Source: Biscogniauxia marginata
Taxonomy: Eukaryota; Ascomycota; Sordariomycetes; Xylariales; Xylariaceae
Assembly (NCBI GenBank): GCA_022695795.1
Contig: MU404140.1
Span: 69,857 to 133,856, forward strand
Length of the DNA stretch: 64,000 bases
Direction of reading: 5' to 3'
The notes beneath the pieces were generated by a model. That model saw only the letters and a list, made by a program, of their open reading frames with translations. It was not told the origin of the DNA and did no database searches. How positions within the stretch are numbered: the stretch's first letter is position 1; each line of letters opens with the position of its first letter. Both the position numbers and the translations under genes were made by a program. Below are positions 12,247 through 26,062 of the stretch, piece after piece.

Positions 12247-13301
12247 AGGAAAAGAAAGAAGAAGGGGGAAGGGGTATCAGTGGTGAATAGTGAAGGAGAG
12301 GGCTAGCTACTTAGTCAGGGGTTCGGGCGGTTAAGTCTGTTGTATGACAAACCAGTGATAACCGGTCGTATCCCATCTAGTTACCTTCCTCTCTAGGTAT
12401 ATAGCCTTGAATCTTCCTCCTAACCCCTACCTTCAAAGGAGAAGTATCGATGGCCAACCTCGCAGCATCATTGAACGACGCGGTCACCATTCTCACTCCT
12501 CTAGAGAGGCAAAACTTTTCAAATTCTTGTACATAATTTTTTTCTTCCCCGGCGAAGCTTCACGGCCTCTGCGTATATACAGATATCCATACATACCCAT
12601 ATATGCAATCTACCTACATGCTGGAATATTCACTGTCCACACAATGGATATACCTCCGACTGAAGAATCCAAGGAGGACAATAACCGTGTCGGGGGCAAC
12701 AGATAGCGTATCTTCAGGTTGATCTTTTTCTTTCTAGGAAATCTTCCTTTCGCACTTTATTATACCAAAGCCCAGTAGAGACGCCGGGACCTTGGTATCA
12801 TGTTTTCCATAACTACCTAGAGAGGGAAAAATCTCTGGCGAGCCATTCCCAAAGTGCGCCCGAAAATACGGGATATAGCACTTGCCGGGATTTCTTGAGA
12901 CAATATCTAATATGGCCGTACAGGGGGCCAAGAGAACAATATAGCAACTACATAATACATACATTATTGATAGCGGACGGGAGAGTGGTGCATGAATTTG
13001 ATATAGGTACGCAATTTTTATATGCTTCGGATGAATACAAGTTCTGCGCCAAGAATACACTACTATATAAACACCAATCAACGCCATATTGTTACATAGG
13101 TACTGTTAGTTAATTGATCTGTTTGATCTGGTGGGGCTATGTGTAAGTCCGCACCCCCTCCCGTCCTTTATAATTACAACTCAATTCATTGCCCAAAGGG
13201 CTTCCGAAACACAAAGGAGTGCAGCCCATACAATTTACGGACGCACCCTATATTATATACAGAAAACCAGGTACTTGCATTGAGTCAACTGCGTGGTTCA
13301 A
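12247..13301. other. Convergent intergenic region
   Basis: This lies between the stops of the GH45 gene and the Zn2Cys6 regulator gene. No coding region is supported on either strand; it should hold the 3' untranslated regions of both genes. Confidence 0.5.
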
Positions 13302-15660
13302 TTATCCACTCCCGAGAAAGCCACCATTCGACAGAAACTGAGCTTGGTAATCTCGAAGGTTAACCCAATGCTGTAGTTCTTCCTCTTCGTCCTGCGACGT
13401 CATGGTATCAGTTCCTCGGCCGACTCCGCTCTTCTCCAGCTTCATGAGAATATCCAGAAATCGGTTGAGATACTCCTCAGCCTTCGCAGTTACTGGGCCT
13501 TTCCGCTCTGGGGTATCGGTCAAGAGCGTGCTAGCCACCTGCCGGATCTTGTTGATTATAGATTGCCCATTTGGTTCCATATTACGCTGGCTGATGGATG
13601 CTAAGACAGTCAACAGGTTTTGGACGATAAGCTCTCGCTCGTCGATAAGCAAAGCGTCTCGCTCATCTTTAACTTCGTCGTCTGCGTTCTCCGCGAAATT
13701 GGACTGTGAGCGGTGAACGTCACGAAGACTGAGGTATCTCTCGACGAAGTACGACCTTGTCGCCAACTGCGATACATAGATGTTGGATTTCTGTATTTCT
13801 AGTTGCAGCTGGCGGCGCCGTACAGGTTGTTCGGCAAACGCTCGTCGCATGTCGTTCGCCTGCAGGGCGTTAGAAAATGCCGGCGGATAGTACTGCAAGC
13901 CCGAGTCGTCAAACCCTGTCATCTCGCTTTCGTTAGGGCCGACTTTTATCTGTAACTCGGGCGGTAAGTCGTCGGCATGCCGCTTAACATTAGCAAGTGC
14001 GTTACTAAGAATATTCTTCTGAGCGCCCCAATCGAAGAAGTTCATCCCGTAGCACATGTCAACTCCGGTGAGCTCGTTCATAGTCATGTAGGTCTGGGCG
14101 TTCTTGTTGAAGCCAGTGATAAGAGAGATGGTGCCTTCCGGTTGGGGTCGGATGTGGTCCATGAAGATAAACTCATCATCAACCTCCAGAGGCGGCTCGG
14201 GGTACGGATCCGGCGTAGTCGTGGGGGGGAAAGGGAGCTCATGCATGGAGACACCAAGTTGGGTCATTGATCTAGGTTCAAGTTAGTCAATGTAGATATA
14301 ACATCACCAGAAACAGGGCAACTCACCGAACGCCAGAGACCATGACCCAGAAAATGCGCTTGCCAATCTGATCCTTTATGTGATCAATCGGTTTGCCTGC
14401 CATATTATTGCCATCCGCCACAAGGCCGGAAACTTGGCTATCTATGTTGGAAATATCTCTTTGTCTGGGGGCAACAACCTCCCTGCAGAAGCTCAAGGTC
14501 TCAGCCATGAAGCGCTTGAACGGTTTCCACTGCAGAGTATAAGCTGCGGAGAGGCCTAAGAAATAGCTAGTAGCGGCATCGTCGACGGACATCTCCTGCT
14601 TGAGCATGAAACGTGTCCCTCGAGCATCCAAGGCGATAGTCCGGCAGTGTTCTATCATGGTGGCTGCGGTAGGGAACAGCTCTGTGCTCTGCTGAGCCTT
14701 CAGATGGGACCGAGCACTGCGCGGAAACGAAGACACCAGAGCACTAATCATGCTGGCCAGCAAAGCCAAGAACTCGCCACTGCTCCTATCTATTCGATTA
14801 TCAAACGAGCTACGGAAGGAGGGCTCGTGGGGAAACGGCACCAGAGGGTGTATGTAGGTAAAGAAGTCGTCTACCAGATGTTTGAGTATCGGCCACGGAG
14901 CAATCGTCTCGGCGTCTAGCGTGACGGGTGCGTTGTTCGCGGCAATGGAAACCAAAGCCTCGGCGGCGTTCTGAGGAGGATCAGGTTCGCTACGAGGTCG
15001 CTTCGCTGCCTTTGCCGCCTCTGCATGTTTGTTGGGCGGGCCGCGGCGTTTCATCTCACGGTTGAAGGTGCAGTCGACCTGTAGGTCGGCACAGGGTTTG
15101 CAAGGCGGACCGCTCTCGTCACACTGGGATTCGAGGCCTGGTGTCAACGGGATACTCTACACAGCCGCCAGGAGGAAAAGTACCTTGACTTTGCGTTGGC
15201 TGCACAGATCACAGGCGCGCCTAAGGCGAGTGACCTTTTGCGCCGTGGGACTCTGGCTTCCGGCCAGAGGCGGCGCGGGCGTGGAATGCGCAAGAGGCGC
15301 GAATTGGGCGTCGCCCATGTGTAGAGTTGCCGACTGCGCATACTGCTGGGTGGTAGAGGGGGTATAGTGTTGGGTCAGCTCGTCGGTCGGGGTGATAGGA
15401 GCTGCAGATGCAGCTTGTAGGACCTGGAGGCCATGACTGGCGACGGTGGTCGCCGGCACCGGCGATGGAAGACCGTCGTAAGTCGGAGTCGGTGTAGGAG
15501 TTGATATGGATGTCGATGCGGATGTCGCGTTTGGTTGTAGTTGTTGATGATGCGAAGGCGGCGTGGTCTGTAGGGGAGCTGAGGTTGCCGGGGCCGGTGG
15601 CTGTGGTTGTTCCGGCGATATCTCCACCTCTCCCGGTGGTGGTTCTGGATAAGAAGCCAT
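13302..15660 (-). CDS. Zn2Cys6 transcription factor with fungal-specific regulatory domain
   Basis: Three exons, 15660-15184, 15123-14327 and 14271-13302, with introns of 60 and 55 bp, give 747 aa. A long proline/glutamine/threonine-rich N-terminus (about 1-140) precedes the binuclear zinc cluster at C150, C153, C160, C167, C170 and C177. The first intron falls exactly between K159 and C160, inside the cluster. A basic linker rich in K/R follows, including REMKRRGPPNKHAEAAKAAK. The middle homology region runs from about residue 230 onward, with HPLVPFPHEPSF and ISALVSSFPRSARSH stretches. The protein should be a nuclear DNA-binding regulator recognising CGG-type half sites. The target genes are unknown. 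It resembles regulators of carbon metabolism in general layout, but I cannot assign an ortholog. Confidence 0.88.
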
Positions 15661-16343
15661 CTGGGGACCCTTCAATCGTTGCGAGCAATGTACTAGGAAC
15701 GGCGAGTTGTCGGCGGATGTCCGGGGAATCTTCGTGAGATTCAATCGATGGGTTGCTGCCGGTCGATGTTCGGTCGATGCCCGCGACGGAAATTGAGGGT
15801 GGGGTGGGCTTACCTCATATCCCCACATGCAATAATACCGCTTTATCCGATATCTTCCAGTTAAACACCGTAATAATTCCTCAAACAGGTAACTTCGAGT
15901 TATCCAGTAACACACACATGTGATCGTCTACTGCTGATGGTACAATAGTTTACTCTTGAGGTTTCGTTTTTCTACTACCTACCTCCTAACCTAGGTCATA
16001 AATTCCAATCAGCATTCAATACTATCGCCTGTTTCTTGACGTATTAGTCCATCACGTCGTCGACGATAGAAACCACATGCACCTTGTTAGTAGAGGTATT
16101 GTTCCATTATACCTACACGCATTCCATATGGGCCCCCTGAGTTGCACGACACTGTCGCATAACCCAACCGACACATAACTCCATCATGTACCAATACATT
16201 TCGCTTAACGCCTTCATATCTCTATAAATCAGAACACCTCATCCGTCGTCTAGCGCGTGTCACTTAAACAAGCAAAACCCATCTCATCGGCCAGTTCGTC
16301 TGACCCGAGACGTTTATACCAGATAGACGCGACTAGCAAGTGT
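15661..16343. other. Intergenic region (promoter of the Zn2Cys6 regulator)
   Basis: No coding region is supported. An upstream open frame continues in frame from 15915 into the regulator, but its composition is unlike the protein, and the ATG at 15660 gives a typical N-terminus. Motifs of the TACCTACCT/CCTAGGT type lie near 15975-15999. Confidence 0.45.
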
Positions 16344-17764
16344 TCAGCTTTTCAATATAGGATGAGCCCAGAGTAGGTTTCCACTAAACGGCTCTTCGCC
16401 CTTCAAGAAATCGAGTGCCAGCCCCCGGCTGATGGGAGCGCAGTACAGCCAGCTGAAGAACCACGTTTCGAACCACGCGGGGACCATGGGGAAAATCCAC
16501 CTGTCGATGAACCAGAAAGACCAGCTCTTCCAGGCGCACAGCCGAGTGGCTGTACCTGAGAAACTGAGATCTGATAGGAAGACCTCTTGTCGCGCTGACT
16601 GATAGCGGGCAAACACCTCGCCGAGCGCTTCCAGAGATGGCTCCGTGGTTGTCACTGGATGATCTTCGTCGGATGCGAAGAGACGCCGCAGCTCATTTGT
16701 CAGGGCGACGGCATCTTGTATCCCGTTGTTGAGCCCCCGTCCAACGTTTGGCGTGAGCATGTGCGCGGCGTCGCCAACGAGCACGAGACGTTTCCAACTC
16801 CAGTGCTCGAGCATGCCCTCTCCTAGATTTACCATACCAGCATGGTACTTCAAGGCGTACGCATCTTTGACCGTGAATCCAGGTTTCAGCGTAAGGTGAC
16901 CCAGTTTCTCCGCGAATTCGTCGACGTCCTCTGCGGTGTAAAATACGCGTTCGGATGCCGGCTCCGTTAAACGCTCGTATACGAACATATAAGACTGATT
17001 ATTCCCGCTCATGAACTGGGCAGAAGAATCTGTACCGTGGGCCTCGATGGATACATCACACTCAATATTAGGCCCGTGAGGGAACGTGAACCACGTCATC
17101 CGGTACTCGTATTGCCAGGGTTGGTTCGGATTGATCTCAGCAGTGGGCGACTCCTCGAGTGCGAGCGTTCGCATACTCTTGCGAACACGGCTATGGGCTC
17201 CGTCTGCTCCGACCACTATAGTTCCATCATAGACGGTCCCGTCCGCGCAGCGAACCCTAGCCCCGTTGTCGCCCGATGTGATATCAACAACTTTTTTGTT
17301 TGTAAAGACCCGTGATTTTGCTGTGTCGTCAAGCGAGTCGTAGAGTACCTCTACCAGATGTGCGCGGTGAAATATAAATGAGAGACAGCCGGCACTTCAG
17401 ATATGCGTCAGCGCCTACCCAGTCTCTAATAGCAAACAAAATCTGGTGTTGGGAATGCGGCTACATACGTGTCCTTCAAAAGAGACAAAGCCAATGATTT
17501 GTTGTACGGGGTACCATCTTGTGTGACGGTATTGATGCCTTTAAGGACTGCGCCGATCTTGTAGAGACGATCCAGCAACCCAAGCTGCGAGTAGACGCGC
17601 AGAGATTCGGGACTGATAACCAAACTGGCACCAACATCCTCGACGATCGTTGGGCGGCGTTCAAGCACCACGAACTCAATGCCGGCTTTAGTTAAAGAGT
17701 GGGCTAGAGTTAAACCCGTCGGACCACCACCGGCGATGATCACACAGAATTTCCTGCTAACCAT
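16344..17764 (-). CDS. FAD-dependent monooxygenase (PaxM/salicylate hydroxylase-like)
   Basis: Two exons, 17764-17469 and 17394-16344 (intron 74 bp), encode 448 aa. The FAD-binding GxGxxG motif is GGGPTG at residues 12-17, with an acidic/arginine pair in VVLERRPTIVEDVG. The DG motif reads VVGADGAHSRVRKS. The GD motif LVLVGDAAHMLTPNVGRG lies near residue 304. Together these define class A flavoprotein monooxygenases. The closest style is the fungal branch that includes the meroterpenoid/indole-diterpene epoxidases. The C-terminus is aromatic-rich (CAWKSWSFWFIDRWIFP), suggesting membrane association as in PaxM. No prenyltransferase, cyclase or synthase lies beside it, so it is not part of a visible terpenoid cluster. 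The substrate is unknown. Confidence 0.88.
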
Positions 17765-20700
17765 CTCGTTTAGATCAACTGAACTAATAAATGGTGGTGT
17801 AATATATCCCAGCCTTATGAAGATGGATCGGGATTAGGTGTTGGACACCCGAATATTGACGAAGGTTGAAGTTGAACAAGAGGCTCAAAGCGCGACCTTG
17901 CCGCACATATATTTATATATATGGGATATAAATGGTTTGACCGGACTAGGGACTACGAGGCCACGCATGCTCTTTTTGTAGGATTCAAAGAGGACTAAAG
18001 TTTTCATCAAATCCTACTGTTGTATCATCTGATAACGAGACCCGCACTCGCTTTCACGAACCATACGCCATATAGAGATAATTAGGTATGTCGCATACAG
18101 CCTGCATAGCATCGCAATTCTTGAACCTGGAACGACCGGGGTAGGAATACGATTATTCGCGGGTGAGGCCCTGCTGTCTGTGCAGTCTATATCCCCGGGC
18201 GTATGCCACGATCCGAGTTATATTCGTACCCTTACAATGGCGCCAGAATACGCAGATTCACCCCCACCCCCCTCCAATCCTCGGGGAGGGGGGATTTTCC
18301 TTTAACTCGGTCTCTTTTACGACTTCATTCAGTCCCCCTCCTGAACATTCACCCAACTCGCATTCCATTACTACTTACTATAGGCGTGCTCCGTTAATCG
18401 GACTGCGGGTTGACTATGTAGTCTCTATTCGCCGATTGATGGGGGTAGTATTGGAATCTTGGCAACTATATACTTTGAAGGATTTGCAAATCCCTAGCAA
18501 GATCACATGTCGGGGCCTAGAAGTTCTCGAACATGACTTCCCCTTTACAGTATAGTCTTATATATGGGATTGAAGCTGAAGCTGCTATGTAACGGGGTTG
18601 GGCTAATCAAGAACCTGGAATTCCCTAAGATATGCCATGCAAACTAGGGTATTATCATGCTGACATTCTATATACGTACACCTTAGGTTTAGCAAACAGT
18701 TCCCCCCCTTCCCAGCAGATGCTGACTTGCGTATGCACGAGGTGTCACTGTCGTAATATCTGCTTATTTATGACGGCTTATTCAATTTTCAACGGCCATG
18801 TGTATGACTTACACTCATGTTGGTATACTAATACGATTGATAGCAATATTGAGTAATTACCATGTAAGCGAAGCATAAATTCTTTATTCAATAATATTTT
18901 GAATCCTAGAGAGAAGTAAAAAGCCAATATGCATCCTTTTTCTAGACCAGGTTGCAATGACGAAACATCTCTGGTACTCAGACACGCAAAAGTATATAGA
19001 CCTCATTTAGTTGTTTCTGCAATTGGACATTCAAATCCATCACTCCTTATCTCCTAAACACATAGATTGCAGCACTTTCCTTTTCCCCTTTGTTGGTTCA
19101 ATTTTTCTTGCCACTCCTTCTCCCTCTCTAAGGGTATCAAGAACTCCTCGAAACACAGTATAGTCTATCCGCACTGCTGGCATGGAAATTTGCGGCGCGA
19201 CAATGCAGGTTATACCAGGGCGTTATCAGCGTGATACCCCGATACTGTTCCTTCGGTATCAGAAACCCCGTGTATCTACACCGGGTGCTCAGTGTTAAGG
19301 CACTTACGATATGGTTGCTACGCCTCTAGTGGTAACCACATAAGTCAATATCTGACCCAGAGATGGCCGTTGAAACCGAAACCGGGTCAAGTCTTATCAT
19401 CCGGGGCTAATATCTAGTGGCAACGGTGGCAACTGGCTTGTGGTTCTTAACGGAGAGAGAGAGAGAGTAATAACAAGTACGGGATGGAAGGGGAACTAAA
19501 GGGATTTGTACAACCGCTCGCTGGGGACCTGCAACTTGGGCTCTCCACACAACAACTGTATTGCTACCATACTCTAGGGTGTGCCTCGTGACCTCTATGT
19601 TTCATGGCGAAGACATATGGCAGCACAGACATAGCAGATTGCAAATTCATCCTCTCGGGCTATCCCTCGGGGGTGTTGGTATCTGGGGCCAATTGTCTAC
19701 AATGCAGAGCTACGCAGTGACACAAGGCTTGGTTCTCTCGCCATATCTTGTTAGTTCGTCTAGGCAGCTTCTTTTCAGCGCTGCCTACGGCCGAGACAGA
19801 TGGTGGTTCCATTCGTGCTTAGGGACTTCGTACGTACCAGGAGCCGGGAAATCAATTACTCGCCCAGAGCGTAGGTAGCGCATAGCCTCTCCCGCTCGCC
19901 GTGGTATTCTTGACAGGGTTTGACGGCTGGCCAATAGCCCCAGGTAACGTCAACCCGTCTTTCTGGGAGGCTGTCACACGTATGGACACCTAAGGACTGT
20001 CAAGGCCAGTTGGTCATATGGCAGGATGGTCATTGGGGATAGATACTAAGGTTGGATTCACAGGTACCAACATGCATAGGATGAGGTAAGCCCCCAGTCA
20101 GTCAGATTGGGTATAAAAGAGCAGAGAATTCCTGGGAGACCTCTATTGTGAACTTAGACTTTCAAGTTCCTTGAGACCAAAGAAAATTATTAGATGAAAT
20201 TGAACCATCGTTCCAAGTCCATTAGCCCTTGTCACAGAGGCCTTTTTCTTTCCATGTCATCGGGAATGAATATCTTAAAGCCATCCCTTGCGCCAAGATC
20301 TGCCAACATTTGTTGGCCCAGAATCACAACCGCTCTCTACGAAAATTGTGAAGAACGATATAGACTCATTTCGCAGTGTGTTCCTAGGCGGAGGATATCA
20401 ATTCAAGATTGACCGCGGCTCGGCCTCTTGGTTTTGACGGGGTCCGGGGTTCGAGCGATTGGAACGGCTACTACATCGCACATGTGCACTAGTTATAAGG
20501 TCATTATCGTTAATTCCTTTACCATTCGAGGGAAGAAATGATATGGCGAGTCACTCGTATGGGATTGAAGTTGCTAGACGCACGCCCCCCTATCCGATGA
20601 CGTTCTCGCAGGCTAGCACTTTCATCGATGGATACTTCATGTTAATTACAATAGATTACCTAGTAGGAAGATACTGATTAGGGAAGATAATTTATGCAGT

Positions 20701-21308
20701 TCAATGGAATGTAGAAACACAGTAGATACTGACACGGGACGAAGATATGATGATTATCAGATGAATTAGACTAGTCTAAGGGTAAGTCTAAATAATTAGG
20801 TAGTAGGCGAACCCCATATATATAGGAGACCATGGACCGTATAGGGGCATAACCCCATGTTTTAACAGCAGCGAGAGACCAACCGGGACGGTAGAAAACA
20901 TCTTCATTGTGAGGATATATTATGCTCATCTTAGCCCTATTAATACTCAAACCTATTTCAAGTTTATATTAACAGCGTCTAGAAAGCCGTAGATGTAATA
21001 TAAGTCGTACGTAAAGACCTATTACTCTTAACTTGCCAGTAGGGCTGTATAAAAAATGCTATTGAAATGAAACAGGAGAACAGGAGGCGTGGAAAATATT
21101 CAATTAGTGTTATAGACAGAATGTTCAAGTGTGAACTTTGTGATGGAATGTCACGGCAGTGACTAGCCAACCACACTAACCACCCCGCTCCTAAAAGGGT
21201 AACAGAATATCAAGTTCCCTAACTTGACACCCTAGGTTGGACTATATGCCATGTGACGCCCAGCCGTCACATGGAACGTAGATCTAATCAAAAGTCTTTA
21301 GCCTTCCA
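17765..21308. other. 3.5-kb region with no supported gene
   Basis: Both strands were scanned. Open frames of 60-130 codons exist (for example 18163-18555 plus and 19561-19878 plus), but none shows a conserved motif, a plausible start context or splice structure. A short GA run lies at about 19453-19467. The base composition is near normal rather than strongly RIP-like. Confidence 0.45.
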
Positions 21309-22462
21309 TCACCTGTATTCCTTTGTAGTTTCCTCGCACCATTCAAAAAGCCTCTTTGCCATGCCAGTTCCTCCCTCATGCTCACGTTTCATGCCTGGAG
21401 CCATATGTTCTGGTATTGATCCAAATCGTCCCCAAGGTATGATGTATCGTCCACTGTCTTTGAGTTGAACTTCCGCAGATACGCCAGCAAAGAGCTCCGT
21501 ATAGGCACCGTAAACCGGACCTTTAAATACCACCCCCTTCCGTAAAGGTTAGCTTGGCATGGCGCGGGGCTAAAAAAGGGGCTGCTTACCATCACTTCAC
21601 GCATAGGCGCTGGCATGTGTCGCTGCAGCTCGGTCTTCAGCATCCCTGGATGGAGAGACTACATTGGTGTTAGTATTGAATACTTCAATTCGGAGCCTGG
21701 AAAACTAACTGTTGAGATAATATTGTGACTCCTAAGCTTACTTGCGTATTCAGAAGCTAGGAAAGTAACTCCGGCCTTAGACTGCATGTAATTCGACATC
21801 ATATCGGAGTACAAGAGTGGTTGGTCTGTGTCAGGGTCCCAGATAACTCCACCCTTCGGAGTCCCAAGGGCTAGCATTGAGCTGACCCATACAATTCGAA
21901 CGCTGCCAGGAGAAACATGAGTTTTTGATGTACTTAAAATCACAGGCTCAAGAAGTCTAGTTAGAAAGAAAGGACCAAGAACATTTGTTGCCAACTGCAG
22001 CTCGAACCCCTGACAAGGTTAATTTTTAGGTACGGGTTATAAGTGAGTAAGTTGTCTTACCTGACTAGATACGGTTTCTGGAGCTGTCCCCATCACACCA
22101 GCATTGTGAAATAAAACATCGAGCCGCCCCTCTCTTGACATGAATTGCTCAGCAGCAGGTTTGATAGTCGTGAGATCAGCAAGATCAACAAGAAGAGAGT
22201 TTAACATTCCCAGACTGTTCCCATATTCTTTTTTGATGGTGCTGATAGCTTTGTTTATTTTCTCCGTGGACCTAGCTGCGATGTATACGGTTGCGTTCTT
22301 TCGGTATAGGATCCTTGAGAGCTCGAAACCAACACCAGAGGCGCCGCCAGTTACTATATGAACCTTCCCAGTCTGGTCGGGTATGTCCTTCTCCGTAAAT
22401 TTCGGGCATGGGGGAAACATTTGGCTCATATTGGACATTCTTGTTGGTAGCGAATGAAACAA
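21309..22462 (-). CDS. Short-chain dehydrogenase/reductase, retinol-dehydrogenase-like
   Basis: Four exons, 22462-22061, 22009-21710, 21658-21590 and 21536-21309, with introns of 51-53 bp all in phase 0, give 332 aa. The cofactor motif TGGASGVG is at residues 38-45, the NAG motif at 120-122, a serine in WVSSM at 177/178, and the catalytic Tyr and Lys in YMQSK at 208 and 212. The fold is therefore complete. The usual PG motif after the active site appears as SLHPGMLKTELQ once the second intron is removed. The enzyme should oxidise or reduce an alcohol/ketone with NAD(P)(H). The substrate is unknown. A downstream in-frame ATG (residue 9 or 12) could also be used as the start. Confidence 0.88.
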
Positions 22463-23846
22463 GGGAAGGAAGTAGAGATCGGGTTGAGTGAAAAAAAATC
22501 GAATCTATTGACAGGCTTCTGAGAAAACCCGTACAAGAGTTTTAAATAACAAGAGAGGCGAAATATATGATCTATTTCATATGTCGATGTGTAAAAGGAA
22601 AGTTATTCATTATATATTCCATATCTCCGTAGCCGTCAGGAGAGTATTATACCATATTGTCCAAACTACCTACTATAGACAGGTAGCTTTGCAGCTTTAC
22701 TTAGTCTTGGCCCACTTAAAACCTAGCGTTTCTTACCATATACACGAGAACACGGTTCCTGGGACAGGGTAACAGGGTATCGAATCCATGCGGAGGCTGA
22801 GCCTAGAACAACTCAGTTCCGGGACAAGGAGTACTAAGCTGAGTCCGGTGAAAATTCGGGAGCCGGGTCGGGTTTGAAAGTTTAGGCTGCTACGGCTCGG
22901 ATTTGTACTGAAATCGCAACACATAAAGCCGACGATGGTTTTCTCAATCCGACATAACGCATTTATAAGCAGCCTTGAATGTTTTGAACCACATAATAGT
23001 TAGGGTAAATGATGTTAGTAAGTTTCTTCTCTTTTTACACTACACTGATGCAAGAGCTAGTTCTATGACCCTTCTTCGCTATGTACCACATCGGATTTAG
23101 GGAGCAATGACTAATTATCTAACTTACAAATCTAGCAAGAAGCAAGCTATACGTAAGAATAAACACTGCGGGATAGAGACTATAGAAGCTAAGCCTCTTG
23201 GAATGAACATCAAGGAGACAACTCAACGAGGTCCGTCACATGAGCTTCCACAGCTCGCTCTCCTTGTAAGGAGCATAGTGAATGAAAATAGGTATTAATT
23301 GCAAATATGGGACAGGCGAACAGGGAGAATTATCAGTCTGTACCATAACTTACGTAATTGTGTTATGCTGATCTGTTAGGAATGGCCCAAAAAAATCTAG
23401 GCATTAGGTTATCGGACCTTTACAACGAATACTTGCTTTCTTCGGTTCTAGAGCAGATTCCTGGAGAAGCCTATATCGTTACGATATAGGTGCGATTACA
23501 TCGGGCTAAAGTTCACTTCTACATATCTCTAGAAGAGATACTCCCCCGATCCAACCAATCTGTATTAGGGAATCCCGCAGATATGGCGAAGTTGTGTATC
23601 ACAAGGCACATTCCATTGATCTAGCCGTCTCGGCAAGCAGCATTATGGATTATCTGTGATCATTACTTTGAACATAACCTCATGTAAAACCTTGTATACT
23701 GTGGTAGGTTAGTAATAACTAGCAATGAGCTTTTCCTCCCCCCTCTTTTCTTTCCATACAAACAAATGAGCGCCGAGCAATGCACCCCTAAAGTCTTTTC
23801 CCCCTTCCCCCAACCCAGACACAAAAGAAAGAAAACACATAAAAGC
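22463..23846. other. Intergenic region with no supported gene
   Basis: No coding region is supported on either strand. Short open frames such as 23107-23298 (plus) show no recognisable motif. The stretch just above 22463 should be the promoter of the short-chain dehydrogenase. Confidence 0.45.
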
Positions 23847-24899
23847 TCAAACATTGGAGTACCCATTCGCCGACCTCGGGGGCCGGTACGTGGTGTCCTC
23901 GCCGTCGAGCGACTCGTCATCGTACAGGCGGTCGTCGTCGATCTGCTTCATGCGCTCGAGGCTGCGCTCCTTATTCTTCTTCCGGGACCCCAGACCCGAC
24001 ACTGCCGACCTGGACCCGGACCCGGACGAAGACGAAGACGACGACCCGGACGTCTTGTGGTACGTGCCGCTGCGGCGCTCGAGGCAGCAGACGAAGAAGC
24101 CCGTGACCGCGACCACGAGCTGGGCGACCAGGGCGACGGACAGCGTCGCGGCGCCGACGCCGTACCGCACCGCGCCTTGCCCGTCCGGGGTGGCGACCGC
24201 ATCGCGCAAGTACGACGTCCACTGGTAGTCGGCGGCGGCGGCGGCGGCGGTAGCGAACGCCGCGGCCGCGCTCACGACCCACGTCACTACGTAGCTGCTC
24301 GTGATGAAGCAGACCGAGATGGCGAGCGAGACGAGGAAGGCGACGGCGCAGACGGCGAAGGAGAACGGGTTGAGTATCATCACCAGGCCCGTCATCCTGC
24401 CCATGTAGCCCGCTCCGCTGTCGCCATCACCGCCGTCGCCCTCGTTGTCGTTGTCGTTGCTGGTATTGGCACTGGTGTTGTTGGGCGCCGTGTAGAGCGA
24501 GAACTTCGTGTTCGCGCCCCAGGTCAGTTCGCTGACGTCGTAGCCCCATTCCATACGGCAGACCTCTGGCTTGTCGCCTCTGATGTTCGCGATGCCCGCG
24601 GTTAGCAAGACTGGCAGAAAATAATGAGGTCGAGAACACGTCGATCTCGTCCCGGAGAGCAAGACGGGGAATATGTCTTACCCTGGACTGTCTTGAATAG
24701 ACACGCAGTAGCCGAACGTCCCCATCCGAACCACCGGATATCCCCCATCGAGCGACACGGCGCGGTTCTCGGCCTTGAGCAGATCCATACTTGTCAGGGG
24801 AACCGTGATGACGGGCACAAGATGCATAATCGTGGCGATGAGTAGCAGGTAAGTGCCGACATGGTGGACAGTCCGACGTGGGCCGAGGCGCGAAATCAT
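23847..24899 (-). CDS. SUR7/PalI-family plasma-membrane protein
   Basis: Two exons, 24899-24682 and 24579-23847 (intron 102 bp), yield 316 aa. The first hydrophobic segment is near residues 16-37. An extracellular loop with the GTFGYC and EVCRMEWGYD cysteine motifs follows, then three hydrophobic segments in the second half (around FSFAVCAVAFLVSLAISVCF, a long alanine-rich helix, and VALVAQLVVAVTGFFVCCLE). This four-helix layout with paired loop cysteines is that of SUR7/PalI proteins. These act in eisosomes/cortical patches or in ambient-pH sensing with PalH. The cytoplasmic tail is serine-rich, then acidic. The acceptor chosen (24580) is the one that keeps frame and brings the second cysteine close to the first; an earlier CAG would shift the frame. 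Confidence 0.8.
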
Positions 24900-26040
24900 T
24901 TTGTTTTTCTTTTCCCTCCTTTTGTGTGTCGTGTTTACCAGAGAAGATCCTTTAGCATAGCGTAGTGTGATTGTCGTGTAGGATAGTTATGATCTCTAGT
25001 TTTCAGATCTTGAACGGTGTCGATGTTGTATATCTTTCGGGCTGGGGTCGACGACTACTTGATATGCCGGCGATATGAAGGTATCACGAGAAGGCGGAGG
25101 CCCCCAAGGGGAGGAAGGGGGAAGAGAGAGGACGACCACGGATTCATTTCAGTCAACCACACGCCTAGTTAGTTCGGCACCGCTCGTGCGTGCGGAGCAA
25201 GTCGACTACCGAGCGTCGATCGGCGGTGACGGTAATGAGGCAGCGAGATCCTCGGCGCTTTCATAGGCCAGCTTTGGGGGGATTCCTGGGCTGGATTGGC
25301 TCGACACAGCCGCACTTCCCATGTGCGCCACTGTGGCACTTCGTGTTTGTCGACCAGAGGACCAATAGGGGGCTTCTGTTTGACCTAGGAAATTTCCTAA
25401 AGTAGCAACTCTCTGGGCTGAAGTGCCGATCGTTTAGTGGGGCCTGTACGCCTGTACTCTTTCCTACCAGGCCAAATCACCGAATAGCACTGTTCATGAG
25501 GGTAATCATGTGTAAATTTATAGATAGACCTACATGGGGCGACTTACAGCAAGTATTCTATGCAGCCTTATTCTTTGTTCACCTTCAGCCGAGGTCGCGT
25601 TTGTATGGTTGTGGCAGTGTCCAAGTGCGAAATCTCTGTGATCTACCGGCAACGACCTCCTTATTACTCCACTCCTGTGACCCTTCGGTTATCATGGAAG
25701 ATTTCTTATGTACACTAGTCAAAGAAGTACCTATGAACTCGCTAACTTAGTGTTGGTTTCTTGGCGAATGTTATTCTTAGACGGAGAAATAATGGCACGT
25801 CAAATTGTGTAAAACATGCACTTCCTTGCCTTATTAGTGGAGTTATAAAATGAATTCCAATATTATCATTTTGTCTGCTACTCTTTTGCCGTGAAGCAGG
25901 TAAACATACCAATTGAGAAATTATTCCCACTGCTGTACTTTAAAATTGATCATCGAATCTCCTGGACTCCCTATTTGACTTACGTGAACTAATTCTGAGA
26001 AAGGAAAAAAACTTAACATCTAAGATTGTTGAGGTCGTAA

Positions 26041-26062
26041 GAGAGAGAGAGAGAGAGAGAGA
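26041..26062. repeat. (GA)n microsatellite
   Basis: Eleven uninterrupted GA units lie in the divergent promoter region. Confidence 0.95.

Noticed and set aside
17765..21308. Possible genes among 60-130-codon frames
   Set aside because: None has a motif, a credible splice structure or codon usage like the neighbours.
23766..24605. 279-codon open frame on the plus strand
   Set aside because: It lies opposite the PalI/SUR7-like gene, is arginine/alanine-rich and has no motif; a shadow of GC-rich codons.
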